A stretch of DNA of 64,000 nucleotides from positions 910,501 to 974,500 of the forward strand of contig NZ_CP023004.1 of NCBI RefSeq assembly GCF_003096195.1. The letters run 5' to 3'. Shown piece after piece: positions 38,001 through 43,718 of this stretch. Positions within the stretch are counted from its first letter, which is position 1. The number at the start of each line of letters is the position of its first letter. Made by a program: the position numbers and the translations under genes. This DNA is from Ereboglobus luteus (GTDB lineage: Bacteria > Verrucomicrobiota > Verrucomicrobiia > Opitutales > Opitutaceae). Below the pieces are notes generated by a model. The model worked only from the letters and a program-made list of their open reading frames with translations. It ran no database searches and was not told the origin of the DNA.

Positions 38001-41000
38001 CCTTGGAGGTCGGTCTTTAAAATCAACCGGGCATTACCCGGAAAATAATTATATCCATAAAGAACCCACGTCCCCGATGCGACATAACTCGGCGCGTCAC
38101 TCTGAATGGTCAATGTATAATAATCAGTGTAATTATCCGCGCCGAAATTTAAGTTTCCGGCAATGCGCACGCTGGCGTCCACAGTGTGCGCGACATTGGT
38201 TGTGGCGGAGCGCAGATAATACCATCGCCCCGCCGTGCCATCGCCAATATTCAACGCTTGAAGATTTTTCGACGCATCCCCGCCGTCACCGAATAAAGAG
38301 CCCGTTCCGAACACACTACCATGAGAAGCGACAAGGACATAGCGGGTGTTGGCAGCCGCGCCCCGGCTTGTCTGGGTGCTGCCCAACATCCAAAACCCGC
38401 CGGTATAATCACTGGCACTGGAGCCGGAGTTTTCAACGGTGCCAAATGTCGTGACACCTTGGTTGCCGCCGGCATACGGCGTATTATATATAATCGCTCC
38501 AGTGCCTGTTATATAACCCGTCATAATCAGCCTGTTCGCGCTGGTCGTCTTGATCTCCAAGTCCGAATCAAGCCGCATGTTCGTTCTGATGGTGGCGCTG
38601 TGAACGCCTTGGTTGATTAAAAACGCGCTGGTGCCGGAGGCGCTGTTGTCGAATACTAGCGTGCCGGCGGCGGTGCTATCCAATGTGAAGTATTGTGCTC
38701 CGGCGCTTTCGAGCAGGAGTTTGCCAACGGTGGCGTCCATGTCCACGGTGATGATATTATTGTTCAGCATGCTGTCCAAGTCGCGCACGGCCGCGACACG
38801 GCCGGATGCGTTGGGGACGCCGTTGATCCAGTTGGAACCACTACTCCACAAGCGGTCGGTATCGCCATTGGAACCGTCCGCCGCCCCCGCCCATTCGCCC
38901 AACTGCTGTCCGGAGGGCGCGATAAACCAGAGCGTGCCGCTTTGCACAAATTCGGCGCCCTGCTCGTAACCGGTGAAGGCAATGAGTGAAAGGCGCGAGG
39001 CAAACGCGGCGGTGCCGCTGTTTGTTATATATACATAAGTGTCGTATTCAGTCGGCTTGGCCGCGGTTGACCAGATGCCGCTGTCGTTGGCGAGGCTGAG
39101 CTGATAGGTATTGCCCGTGGTCGCCCATGTGCCGACGCCGTTGAACAGGAGCGATGAATGGTTCGACAGCATGAAGCCCGTGTTACCGGTCACCGACAAC
39201 GCATTGAATGAATTGGTGCCGGTGGTTGTTTGCAACAGGCCTCCGCTCATGGTCAGCGCGGGCTGGTTCACGCCCGCGCGCGGTTTTATATAATTGTCGC
39301 CGTCGATGATAAAGGTGCCGTTGGTGATGGAGAGTGTGGTTATGCCCGCCGTAGAACTCAGGATCGTGGTGCCCACGCCTTGTTTTGTAAGCGTGCCGAT
39401 TCCCGTGAAGCCATTGCTCATGGTGGATGAAATCGTCTGCGTAATGCCCGCGCCGGGATTGGCATAGAGATTCACAAAACCCGTGAGAAATGACTCATTA
39501 ATGGTGAGGTTCCGGTTGGCATATAAATTCAAATAATGCGTGGCCGCCGTGCCGATCGTCCATTCCGTGCCTTCACTAATGGTGGTGTCGACAAGATTGA
39601 ATGTCATTGTGGTTTTGCCTGCCGTGTATAACGCGCCATCAAGAGTCGCCGAATAGAGGGCGTCACCGAGATCGTTGACACTGCCGGTAACGGTGATGCT
39701 GCCCGCATTGAGCGCCATGCTGCCGCTGCCGAGGTAGTTGCTCCCCGGAGCCAGCGTGCCTGTGACGAGGTCGTTGTGCAAATACACGTTCAGGCTGCCC
39801 GCGCCGGTTTTAACGAGTCCCCCGGAAAATACATTACCATCGCTATAAAGCCCCAGACTGCCGGCGATGTTAAGCGTCAGTTTGCCAGCACCCACAAGAT
39901 TTACGCCCGAACGGAAGCTGCTGCCACCGCTCACCGCAATGGTGCGGTCGGCGTCCAGCTCCGTGTTTCCGATGCCGGTAAAGTGAACATTTTGGATGGC
40001 AAAGTTGCCGGCAATGACGAGCGGGTTGTCCAAACTCGCCGACTGACTGCCGGCATAATTCCGCATGACCGCGCCTTGATACAGAGTCAGCGTGCCAGTG
40101 CCCAGCGTCAGGGCCGTGTTGGTGTTGCCCGGGTGGTCAAATGAAAGCGTGCTATGCAAGTCGATTCCACCGTTGAAATTCGGGCGGGCCGTGGCGGCAC
40201 TGATCGACATGCCCGCGCCTTGCACGATTAGCCTGCCGCTGCCACTGATGACTGAGGTGCCAAACCCGATACCGTTTGAGCTGTTTCCGGGCTGCGAATT
40301 CTTGCCCGTGGCAAGAAGGATGAGGTTGTTGTTCAAGACCACGCCCGCGTTTATATTGAGCCCGCCTGTGCCACTGATTGTCGATGGCGCCTTCGAGCCG
40401 CTTTCCATGACGCCACTGTCGAAAACCAGTGCGCCAGTGGTGATGTTAAACGAAATGGAATTATATGCCAAATTTTTGTCGGTTATGAAATGACCGATGG
40501 TCACAGCTTGGTTTTGAAGGTTAATTGCTCCATTTGGTGCAGTGGCAGCGAGTGTCACTTCACTACCGGCGCCGTTGGCAATATCCACCGACCACGCCGC
40601 AAAGTTAAACCAACTGCCACTGCTGTTCAGCGTGGTGCGCAGAAAATCCACCGGCACCAAATTGCCCGAGGCGTCCAGAGTCGCGCCTGGCGCATAACCT
40701 CGAAACCAGACTTTGCTCAAATCCACACCGCCAATGGCTTTGACGATGTTGCCGTTGGACACAACGGTGCCGTCCAGCAAATGCGTGTTCGGGTTGCCTT
40801 TCCAGTTATAGATGGAAAGGTAGTTCGCGCCTTGTGGATTCGTCGTTGGAGTCGCGACGGAGGAGGTGAGTCCGCCGATTGTCAGGGTCGAGGGCGTGCT
40901 CGCGCTCATCCAGATGCCCAGGCGCGCGTCCGTGGCGATGTTGATGGACGAAAAGGTCTGGTCGTAGCCGTTGAGAAGCAGGTTCGTAATGACATTTTGC

Positions 41001-42394
41001 CCGATATTCAGCGCGGAGGAATTGCTCAGTTGATCGGCGCGCCCAAAACTCACCGAGCCGGTTGGCAGCGTCAGCAGGTTTGTGAAGCGGGCATTGGTGC
41101 CGGAAAAAGTGAGCCCGTTCGCCAGATCGAGCGCAGTCTGGTTGAGCGTGACGGCGCCAAGACCGGATTCGATCACAAATTCATCCGCGCGAAACGCGCC
41201 CGTGTCACCCGCTGTAAAAGTGAGCGCATTGGTGCCGGTTTTGCGCACCACACCGAAAGCGCCCAGCATGGCGGTGTTGTTCATCTTCACATTCATCGCA
41301 GTGGCGTTTCGCGACGTGTCGAAAACCAGCGTGGGCGCGTTTTCAAAAAGCGTGCCGCCCGAGCCGTCGGCGTTGTAAACGAAATCCGCGCCCGCGAGTG
41401 TGAGCGTGCCGTGATTCGGGTTTGTGCCGCCGCTGAGCGTGCCGGAGTTGAAATTAAAGCGAAAGGTTGTGCGGGCGTCGTTTTCCGAAATGCGCAAGCC
41501 GCCTCCGTTTTCGAGCAGGATCAATCCCCCGCCAAGCGTGACGTGCTGGCCGGCGTAATTATTCGCCGCGGAATTGATCGTCAGCAACGCGTCGCTGTTG
41601 GCCACCTTGATGTCACCAATGCCAAGATAGTTGGCCCCGGTCGCGGCAACTCCCGCGCCAAGCACGGTGCCCGCATTGGCGCGGTTGCCGATCGTCGTTG
41701 TCACAGCGCCGACAAAAACATCCAAGCCACCGGAAAAGGTATTGTTCGAATTGGAAAGCACCAGCGCGCCGCCGCCGGTCTTGATGAGCTGCGTGCCGGC
41801 GCCGGTGATCGCGCCGCTGATGGTGGTGGTGGCGGGCGCGTGCCCGGCATTGACGTAGAGCGTGTTGCCGTTGCCGTCGATGCGCCCGGAAATCGTCAGC
41901 TTGCTCGCAAAGGCGGGCAATAACGGGTCGGTGCCGGCCTGAATGGTAAAATCGCTGAGCAAGTTGATCACACTGCTGATGGTGATGTAATTGCTGCCTT
42001 GGTAATTAAGGACGGCGTTTTGTCCCCCCGTCGCCTCAAAGCCGAGCGTCGATGACTGGATTATTATCGTGGAAGCCGTGGCATTATTGCCCTCGATGCT
42101 GAGTGTGCCGACGATGACTCCGGGGTTGGCGATGGTGATGGTGTGGTTGCCCGCCGAAAGGTCGTTGCTGATGATGGCGGTCGCGTCGGCGGCGTTTGGC
42201 ACGCCGTTATTCCAATTGGCCGCCGCACCCCAAGCGCCATTGCCGGTGGTCTGCCACGTGGACTGCGCCTCCAAAAATGGTTTAGCCGCACACATGCTCG
42301 CAACAACTGCCAGTAAAAACGCTAACTGGTGAATAAAACGAAAAGACCGTAATTGGAGGTTTTTAATCATCCTTTTGGAAGTGAGTGTGAACAA
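23072..42394 (-). CDS. Giant autotransporter, 6,440 residues, mosaic beta-helix passenger
   Basis: One uninterrupted frame encodes a type V secreted surface protein. Translation can start at a TTG at 42394 with GGAG five bases upstream; an in-frame ATG at 42370 lacks a spaced ribosome site. Residues 1-45 are a signal peptide (LAFLLAVVASMCAA core). The passenger holds many autotransporter-associated strand repeats (LTKTGAGALTLWANNTYTGT type). It has W-rich segment starts near residues 48, 1165, 2000 and 4220, two Pmp-like blocks at about 2440-3110 and 3430-4050, and a tandemly duplicated module at about 4680-5480. The barrel spans about 6170-6440 and ends in LGYRRLW, an aromatic terminus expected for outer-membrane insertion. 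The role, adhesion or glycan binding, is unknown. No adjacent chaperone or protease gene is seen. Confidence 0.95.
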   Translation of the reverse strand: MFTLTSKRMIKNLQLRSFRFIHQLAFLLAVVASMCAAKPFLEAQSTWQTTGNGAWGAAANWNNGVPNAADATAIISNDLSAGNHTITIANPGVIVGTLSIEGNNATASTIIIQSSTLGFEATGGQNAVLNYQGSNYITISSVINLLSDFTIQAGTDPLLPAFASKLTISGRIDGNGNTLYVNAGHAPATTTISGAITGAGTQLIKTGGGALVLSNSNNTFSGGLDVFVGAVTTTIGNRANAGTVLGAGVAATGANYLGIGDIKVANSDALLTINSAANNYAGQHVTLGGGLILLENGGGLRISENDARTTFRFNFNSGTLSGGTNPNHGTLTLAGADFVYNADGSGGTLFENAPTLVFDTSRNATAMNVKMNNTAMLGAFGVVRKTGTNALTFTAGDTGAFRADEFVIESGLGAVTLNQTALDLANGLTFSGTNARFTNLLTLPTGSVSFGRADQLSNSSALNIGQNVITNLLLNGYDQTFSSINIATDARLGIWMSASTPSTLTIGGLTSSVATPTTNPQGANYLSIYNWKGNPNTHLLDGTVVSNGNIVKAIGGVDLSKVWFRGYAPGATLDASGNLVPVDFLRTTLNSSGSWFNFAAWSVDIANGAGSEVTLAATAPNGAINLQNQAVTIGHFITDKNLAYNSISFNITTGALVFDSGVMESGSKAPSTISGTGGLNINAGVVLNNNLILLATGKNSQPGNSSNGIGFGTSVISGSGRLIVQGAGMSISAATARPNFNGGIDLHSTLSFDHPGNTNTALTLGTGTLTLYQGAVMRNYAGSQSASLDNPLVIAGNFAIQNVHFTGIGNTELDADRTIAVSGGSSFRSGVNLVGAGKLTLNIAGSLGLYSDGNVFSGGLVKTGAGSLNVYLHNDLVTGTLAPGSNYLGSGSMALNAGSITVTGSVNDLGDALYSATLDGALYTAGKTTMTFNLVDTTISEGTEWTIGTAATHYLNLYANRNLTINESFLTGFVNLYANPGAGITQTISSTMSNGFTGIGTLTKQGVGTTILSSTAGITTLSITNGTFIIDGDNYIKPRAGVNQPALTMSGGLLQTTTGTNSFNALSVTGNTGFMLSNHSSLLFNGVGTWATTGNTYQLSLANDSGIWSTAAKPTEYDTYVYITNSGTAAFASRLSLIAFTGYEQGAEFVQSGTLWFIAPSGQQLGEWAGAADGSNGDTDRLWSSGSNWINGVPNASGRVAAVRDLDSMLNNNIITVDMDATVGKLLLESAGAQYFTLDSTAAGTLVFDNSASGTSAFLINQGVHSATIRTNMRLDSDLEIKTTSANRLIMTGYITGTGAIIYNTPYAGGNQGVTTFGTVENSGSSASDYTGGFWMLGSTQTSRGAAANTRYVLVASHGSVFGTGSLFGDGGDASKNLQALNIGDGTAGRWYYLRSATTNVAHTVDASVRIAGNLNFGADNYTDYYTLTIQSDAPSYVASGTWVLYGYNYFPGNARLILKTDLQGPGGFDLQDTRRDGNSNSSCTTAFYGDNTFTGGVIIRAGVGVGSDTAFGTGTVSILGTTDFWALGGNRTISNNLVFNSSGEILWRTSNFTLDYSGTSTLVQTAKMYPKSGVTVIVPASHTFAGAGGLAINEQGTIRLEGAHEYTGNTSISNGTLSVGDNLSIGGSGTLIFGGASAGTLASYGDAITLSNDVLFTGAYIGLNGNAGLLTLDPSLGVTLNNNKTIAVTGTAVFGANLAINGDYGINKTFAGTLVINSGNSTYTGNTAITQGTLRVNAAGDITLGEADAGNNYLGTGHVTFTSGNFARLLELVTTDGSSVNLHGNLALTGNSAVNTASINITDTAGAISGANIDTKIVTETNSTISGNAYGYLRTAGDIIKTGTATLHWTGGNIVTPNFILREGALDLGSANSTRTGLGSFTLGTATFNVSGSQTFAGTLFNLAGSGTINMNGASGSSLLTFQNLGSWNGTLDIINWNGNSTYGGGATQVRFVSDVLNAFDYARLAAISFYSSGVITYAPGAKILKNPQQFYEIIPLGVSAEWVGDASGNNWGNTANWKGNISPTGPGAVAVFSNTLQLGGDPVHIDVANLKLGGLMFTNNTGENYSLDGQSITFEQMDSDEVANLTLQNNNSVTIANAGIALSNRLVVSTVGSGTLTINAPVSGTQGMIKSGAGELVLASNAGSFSGGITLLDGTLTAAASSSVSSGSVIAGPLGTGTLTVAGTLAPTLAFAAAGAQTIDNAINLDTQLDGTDAVDITLKLDAASGNETTLTSGIAQSGSGVASLEKTGDGALTLAAASAHTGTTTVSAGTLAFTAANAIASSTAVIVNATLATGDIKQTLTNLSGTGHIIAGADGNNLTGHVIALNTAATTYSGSITGDGALTKTGTGTLTLGGVNTHTGSTTIHEGTLVAATAGGDSARALGSGTIFYTNALGSTLRLEGSGTLSQGQHVAAGASGTVQVANGGTLGITASKSPALFVGENGAFTSVGNITFLDNHVSGRNGAAVYTGDGASLSFNSGTATFASGSVSGVAFGGAIYSEGSLDIASSQSELIFQDNQAHRGSAIYTEGSVSIDTDGSSLLFVSNTARDPASPIHPYTNGGAMRALGGLSINMTGGGTLALLDNYASSFGGAIASGTTAGGGHIGDVSITGDYGRIEMSGNIAFNGSAGAIWSAGSIAISATSAALMVTSNTSAKGNSGGAFHASDGDIIISGSYGIIEIAGNVIADTNWRGGGAFHAFAGDIVINPAATGTLSIAGNSSSANGGAFYTEAGDIVISGSYGEMFITSNVASESGGAFYAEEGNIVIGGTHGGIFIESNTATDGGAFYTLDGSVRFSATASGDLRITDNYADNAGGAIVAYGDVVMGGAYDSILINSNTAQGFASAIYTYGGSVAISATTSGSLEIANNSALGGRSAIYAGEGFSITGDYDVISITGNTASAYSGVVYTTKNIVITPGAVETLVIASNTASSGGAFYSTGTTIIGGGVENISIAGNTVDSRGGAIYGGDIVISPDAAETLVVTSNTAVRGGAFYSVRSTTIGGVENMSVANNTADARGGAFYSGSNFTLTVADGAVFTATNNKAADDASGGFLYTAGGSMLFDIGAGATATIGDANSISAVTDSIAAATDVSLTKTGAGALTLWARNTYTGTTFVSGGVLNITGWTGSTAGVVIGAAAADSGTINVSGYLGSTGTITVGGAGAGALSISGSGFATAAGVYSQNARSTLTLDASARGTGDAFVYASSATVGGTISVSGFTTGTAFSTASAVLAEGKQVLISATSGTIAGVFASATLAGFDGAGLPDYLYGGVYKNGAATQYLAGVNLSWLGGAADGHGDFTIASGTGFNVDVSLANQNNGPYASGWDGKTLTLTTGNSGTLVLSASNSFSGNIYLRNGTLVAAAAGGNTALALGSGTIVYTNPLGSTLRFAGTGTLNQTQRVTTGASGTVRVADGGTLVITATAAPALYIDANGSFTSVGNITFLDSWEANRHGAAVYADAGAALSFNSGTVAFVNGFIYEIGQGGAIYAADSLAITASQSEIVFRDNQAYRGGAIFAEDSVSIDTAGSSLLFASNTAFAVDEVHSFLSAGGAVFTFNDLSINMTGGGTLAFLNNYAHEVGGAIASGTETNAPGDYAGGVSITGDYERIVMSGNVAFSSGGAIWSAGTVAISATSGALIITSNTSLDSTFGSAIHTSEGDITIGGSYGVIEIADNVTVASSWRGGGALSASSGDIVINPAATGTLSLVSNTSSVNGGALHTMEGDIMIGGSYGDVFINSNVASENGGAFYAEQGDVIIAGTHGGIFINSNTSANGGAFYASRGTVRFSATTAGELRIVDNYASNAGGVIIAHGGIVINGDYGSILINSNTAQSFASAIYTYNGSVVISATASGSLQIANNCALGSYGAIYAGNGFSITGEYDDVSITGNTSSSHSGAVFTSKNIVIAPDAETLAIADNAAQYGGAFYSSGTTVIGGGAKNISIAGNTASGIGGAIYAGSGFALNLAAGGVFTATNNMAANNASGGFLYTNSGSMLFDIGANASAAIGGTNSIAATTDSIAAGAGVSLTKTGAGALTLWANNTYTGTTFVNAGKLDLRGYVSSTHTLVASGATLAGTGTAGGHVTIQGGGHLSPGASPGQFTILGNLTLENNAQLDWELGARTDPGHMYHSGTNDLLIVGGNVTASGMSRVNITTTATLAKGEYDLINYAGALSGGHGNFAIGLVDGLVLTGTDLGKYRIVTSETNWIKLAYDLGGYAIWDGDNTSLWNNDEPNGGNGTWYAPGQLSGTHTAWTGTDAAVNGEWEQGEFAIFKGVSGTVTVVNSGTTIELSGAQFRTDGYLLTGGTLTTSGSDADIILNIDTLDYRSGAAVSTTIATQITGTHGVTKAGGEGTLVLSGSNTYAGPTQILSGTLVMTNEHAIGDNTATISTDATLRVATGSMTFSNTLTGEGLFEVDLASSSDAFSFSLQSFSPSALFSGTAKFLKSAFTLNNNALANADVILGANNTTTVATGTHAIGNLAIDGGTLVFTHATGTRADGIIRTGTLDAISGTVTVTSTYSGSTGLFAKPLLQQDEGYRVLLIDATALSNTSLTLAGGTTTTAAIKNTASVTTATATYAQTLDYTNGLSVAYELTQLDLLANQTTTLADDTEPPAGGSELHALITGAGNLQIDATSAITLNNAANTHTGTTLVNTGTLVSGTSNALGNTAWLAVTATAAYNLNGHTQTIANGAQIDGTLHGSGSLGLGGLATITSTNANFAANIGVTGTTIIASTQALGTTTGTIAIAANAALQTASATGAFTKTLAGSGAFELLGTSTITLAGDNTAYSGTFAISAASRLAASTNANLGNAALSGSGVFEKIDAATALTIDHANTTFTGTTLITGGTLRLENLQGVGTSAVINNAILDLAATGTFANNITGTGTSHVSSGSYGSYTVLTGTNSTDWNITGAAQVSSTTNLGAGNTHIDGELSLAATTAWAYSNTLTGTGTLAVNLSGSAFTFSPSAFSSSAFFEGVLALENTTYNLFHNTANESALANATLRTQAGSIINLGTNSVSGTMKINGLELIGGTINVHLQSPDTAHVLEVNELTVANADSVSFNLDTSLTPAGAPTTGNFLDQDSGTNSIQLVKAASLDEAGKQMNLLFNGAAPSNTGTTLIVGDGHGNTDIEATYNYAAFSSGSAHVTGSAHSNHIEGPGIYVDYLLTELKTNTNLVLDNAGATDTVLGAKITGTGNLTIQARDTQIFLSHSNAYTGTTTISSGTLIAAANDALGQTAHLLITGTAAYNLNGHTQTIANGAQIDGTLHGSGSLGLGGLATITSTNAAFAANVGVTGTTIINNTQALGNTGTIAIASGATLSADGATGDLSKTLAGQGGVSLVNSATITLTADNTNYSGTFAISATSRLAASTNANLGNAALSGSGVFEKINAATALTIDHANNTFTGTTLITGGTLRLENLQGVGTSAVINNANLDLAATGTFSNNITGTGTSHVTQGSYGSYTVLTGTNSTDWHITGAAQVSSTANLGAGATHIDGLLDIDSATAWLYTNALSGTGILKVDTNNNAFSFSPSVFQPFSPFRGVLELHSAAFDLSGTNTAVLTEATLQIDENAFVATGSGAQQIGNLTLTSGTLGFTLAASGTEAAGIIRTGTLAVHDTVLVIDTGALPGNTLPLLQQDEPHTITLVESTTLAAGGKTLITGTQLVDQLGNQITDATQLDIAQSGDIVASGTYDFAAVASNTGIHLSYELTALDLLAGKTTLLTGDIDDAILNGADELHAKVSGSGNLRVEAAGSITLNNTNTYTGTTTLATGTLIAGANEALGQTSFLVVEIPATYDLNGNTQTLANGGQIDGLLTGTGALTLSTGTLLVTSSNTGFTAQTNINAPATARITDIDALGSAAIELEGILIVDTTGTGALQNTLSGTGTLIKDNTGIVAINHSNAGFTGDASIDEGRLIAAKIDALGTAAITVADGAAFEQLNVTGTLQNELHGEGLHQLTNSTLTLANPAGYTIAATTLDATSALILETTGYRFRALELNNGALAFAATAPTAAAQIDTLGDTTGRFILNAKLADITAGINPAGTVANHLAIADAGAGRHDVYINPISEPPAAINFAIELITTGSGSATFAMANPGGKLEYDLTTIELVQGDGSVYTPDTNKWYLSDRNLSHAADAIINTASTLALDWAYALDALHLRLGDIRAETLTRSDNPKSGNLWIRARGYRLNAANDLSGMSFRQYGWGMTGGADKIFETETGVHLLGAFIDTGGVDRDFDNGGNGKTRNVAVGAYLTLLKQTGWHLDVVARLDRYSNEFEAKAVDGRTTRGKYTTGAQSLSAEFGRRLQRTDGWWVEPGVQVAVLSLDSANYSTQATADQRAIDVHVDSSKTWQYRALVRFGKQIPGSRWAPYGKFAAVSVESSDGEISAHGKTFEANYDGKRVEFGLGTSYRINDISQVYFDYEYAKAQFYERPWSLNLGYRRLW
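25781..25820. repeat. Octamer tandem tract GCTGAAGG (copy 1)
   Basis: About four to five imperfect 8-bp units of GCTGAAGG lie inside the autotransporter gene and encode FSFSPSVFQPFSPF on the minus strand. An 8-bp unit is not a multiple of three, so gain or loss of a unit would break the frame. Confidence 0.7.
25960..26690. repeat. Autotransporter module duplicate A
   Basis: This stretch of about 730 bp is near-identical to 27,640-28,360 (offset about 1,700 bp). Both encode LAASTNANLGNAALSGSGVFEK and TGTTLITGGTLRLENLQG type sequence. It is an internal in-frame duplication of a beta-helix module. Confidence 0.75.
27481..27513. repeat. Octamer tandem tract GCTGAAGG (copy 2)
   Basis: About four units, one of 7 bp, lie at the homologous place of the second module and encode FSPSAFSSSAFF on the minus strand. 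Confidence 0.65.
27640..28360. repeat. Autotransporter module duplicate B
   Basis: This is the partner of the stretch at 25,960-26,690. Differences are mostly single substitutions, with small in-frame changes in the TQALGNTG against TQALGTTTG segment. Confidence 0.75.
29061..29084. repeat. Perfect 10-bp inverted repeat inside the autotransporter gene
   Basis: TTCAGGAACT and AGTTCCTGAA flank a TGGC loop, directly beside octamer tract 3. On the minus strand it encodes FSGTAKFLK, which replaces FRGVLELHS-like residues of the sister modules. It could be a transcript hairpin or a mutational scar. Confidence 0.6.
29089..29123. repeat. Octamer tandem tract GCTGAAGG (copy 3)
   Basis: About four units (GCTGAAGG, ACTGAAGG, a 7-bp ACTGAAG, GCTGAAAG) encode FSFSLQSFSPSALF on the minus strand at the homologous place of a third module. 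Confidence 0.65.
30240..32290. repeat. Pmp-like block duplicate, C-terminal copy
   Basis: This encodes about 620 residues of short repeats with GGAFY/GGAIY followed by [FI]xxN-type SNT or SNV turns. It aligns along its length with 33,045-35,230 at an offset of about 2.8 kb. Its DNA has diverged more than the smaller module pair. Confidence 0.7.
33045..35230. repeat. Pmp-like block duplicate, N-terminal copy
   Basis: This is the partner of 30,240-32,290, with the same order of motifs (FTSVGNITFLDN, GGAIYSEGSL, GGAFHASDG, GGAFYTEAG, GGAFYAEEG and others). It carries one additional unit near its C-terminal end (the TTIGGVENMSVANNTADARGG type). Confidence 0.7.
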
Positions 42395-42451
42395 TCATGC
42401 TCCACCTTGCGGCTGAGCGAATTATGCAAAAAATGTTACTTATTAATAAAA

Positions 42452-42481
42452 TTATTACAAATAATGGCCATTTTCTTGCAA
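42452..42481 (-). promoter_or_regulatory. Candidate sigma-70 type promoter of the autotransporter gene
   Basis: On the minus strand TTGCAA (42476-42481) and TAATAA (42452-42457) are 18 bp apart and lie about 58 bp before the TTG start, in a strongly AT-rich stretch. The call is by eye only. Confidence 0.35.
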
Positions 42482-42887
42482 TACACTCAACTTTAATTGT
42501 GCACATGCGCTGAACAGCCGAGGGTGTGCATCCGAAATAGCCCCCTAAAACCTGTCAGCTATGAATACATTTTGTTTGCAATGCATCGCACTGATTTATT
42601 TTGCATCACTTTGCAAATAAACAACAAATAAACTTTCCTTATGACGCCCACCGAGAAGGTTTGAATGATCCGCAACCGCACGGTCACAAGCCGACGAACG
42701 TATAAGTTAAAACGAGATAATACTCTGGATCGTCCGCAAGGAATGCACATGGGCGTGACCCGCCAAGGCGCGCTCGCCCCACCCGTGAGGCCGTTTTCCT
42801 CGTCTCACTTCTAATCACGCCCCATCGCCGCATGAATCAACATGATTGCTTGGCAGACCGCGCAACACGCATCAAAACAGCTGCCTC
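42482..42887. other. Intergenic region between autotransporter and rhomboid-like gene
   Basis: The left 200 bp are AT-rich and probably regulatory. At about 42,751-42,793 lies a GGCGCGCTCGCCCCACC element like the one at 17,115-17,142. No gene is seen. Confidence 0.45.
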
Positions 42888-43715
42888 ATGTCCTGGCTTA
42901 ACCGCATCGAGCGACGGCTCGAACCTTTCGCAATTCCACACCTCACGCTCATCATCGTGGCGGGGCAGTTGTTAATGCTGGTTGCGATCAGGTTTCTCGG
43001 CATTTTCGCTTGGGAGGATTGCGTGCTCATGCCGTCGGCCGTGCTCCGCGGCGAATGGTGGAGGCTGATCACGTTCGCGTTTTTTCCGCCCACGTTCAGC
43101 CCGTTCTGGGCCGCGTTCGCGCTCTACATGATTTATTTGTTCGGCTCGGCGCTGGAGCATTATTGGGGCGAGGTGCGCTTCAACTTGTTTTTGCTCTGCG
43201 GCTACGTGCTCACGGTGGGCGTCGCGTTCATCACGCCAAACGCCATCGCGACCAACATTTTTATCAGCGGCTCGCTGTTTCTCGCGTTTGCGTATCTGAA
43301 TCCCGAGTTCGAGATCATGGTGTTTTTCATCCTGCCGGTGAAAATCAAGTGGCTCGCGCTGATCACGTGGATTGGCTACGCGTTCACGTTTTTCACGGGC
43401 GGACTATCGGCGAAACTGATGGTCGTGGCGTCGGTGGGAAACTTTCTGATCTTTTTCTCGGGAGACCTGGCGCGACGGATTCGCTCGGGACGGCGGCGCA
43501 TGGCAACACAGGCCGACCGGATCGCGCAGCAAAGCGACACGCCGATGATGCGCAATCGTTGTCATGTTTGCGGCAAGACGAGCCAGACGCACCCGCAGGA
43601 GGATTTTCGCTACTGCTCTAAATGCGAGGGCGAGTATTGCTACTGCTCCGAGCACATCCGCAACCATGAGCACGTGCGCGCCCCAAAAACGCCCGGCCGC
43701 GATGAGAAAGAATAA
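42888..43715 (+). CDS. Rhomboid/derlin-fold membrane protein with Cys/His-rich tail
   Basis: The protein has 275 residues from the ATG at 42888 (MSWLNRIERRLEPF). Several membrane segments follow between about residues 20 and 195, with GEWWRLITFAFFPP, a typical rhomboid-superfamily loop. The serine-like motif is ISGS rather than GxSG, and no histidine is seen in the last membrane segment (VVASVGNFLIFF), so it is probably not an active protease. The tail has CHVCGK, YCSKC, CYC and HIRNHEH, which could bind zinc. Function is unknown; pseudo-rhomboids often recognise membrane substrates. It ends 3 bp before prmB, suggesting one transcript. Confidence 0.7.
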   Translation: MSWLNRIERRLEPFAIPHLTLIIVAGQLLMLVAIRFLGIFAWEDCVLMPSAVLRGEWWRLITFAFFPPTFSPFWAAFALYMIYLFGSALEHYWGEVRFNLFLLCGYVLTVGVAFITPNAIATNIFISGSLFLAFAYLNPEFEIMVFFILPVKIKWLALITWIGYAFTFFTGGLSAKLMVVASVGNFLIFFSGDLARRIRSGRRRMATQADRIAQQSDTPMMRNRCHVCGKTSQTHPQEDFRYCSKCEGEYCYCSEHIRNHEHVRAPKTPGRDEKE

Positions 43716-43718
43716 CGC

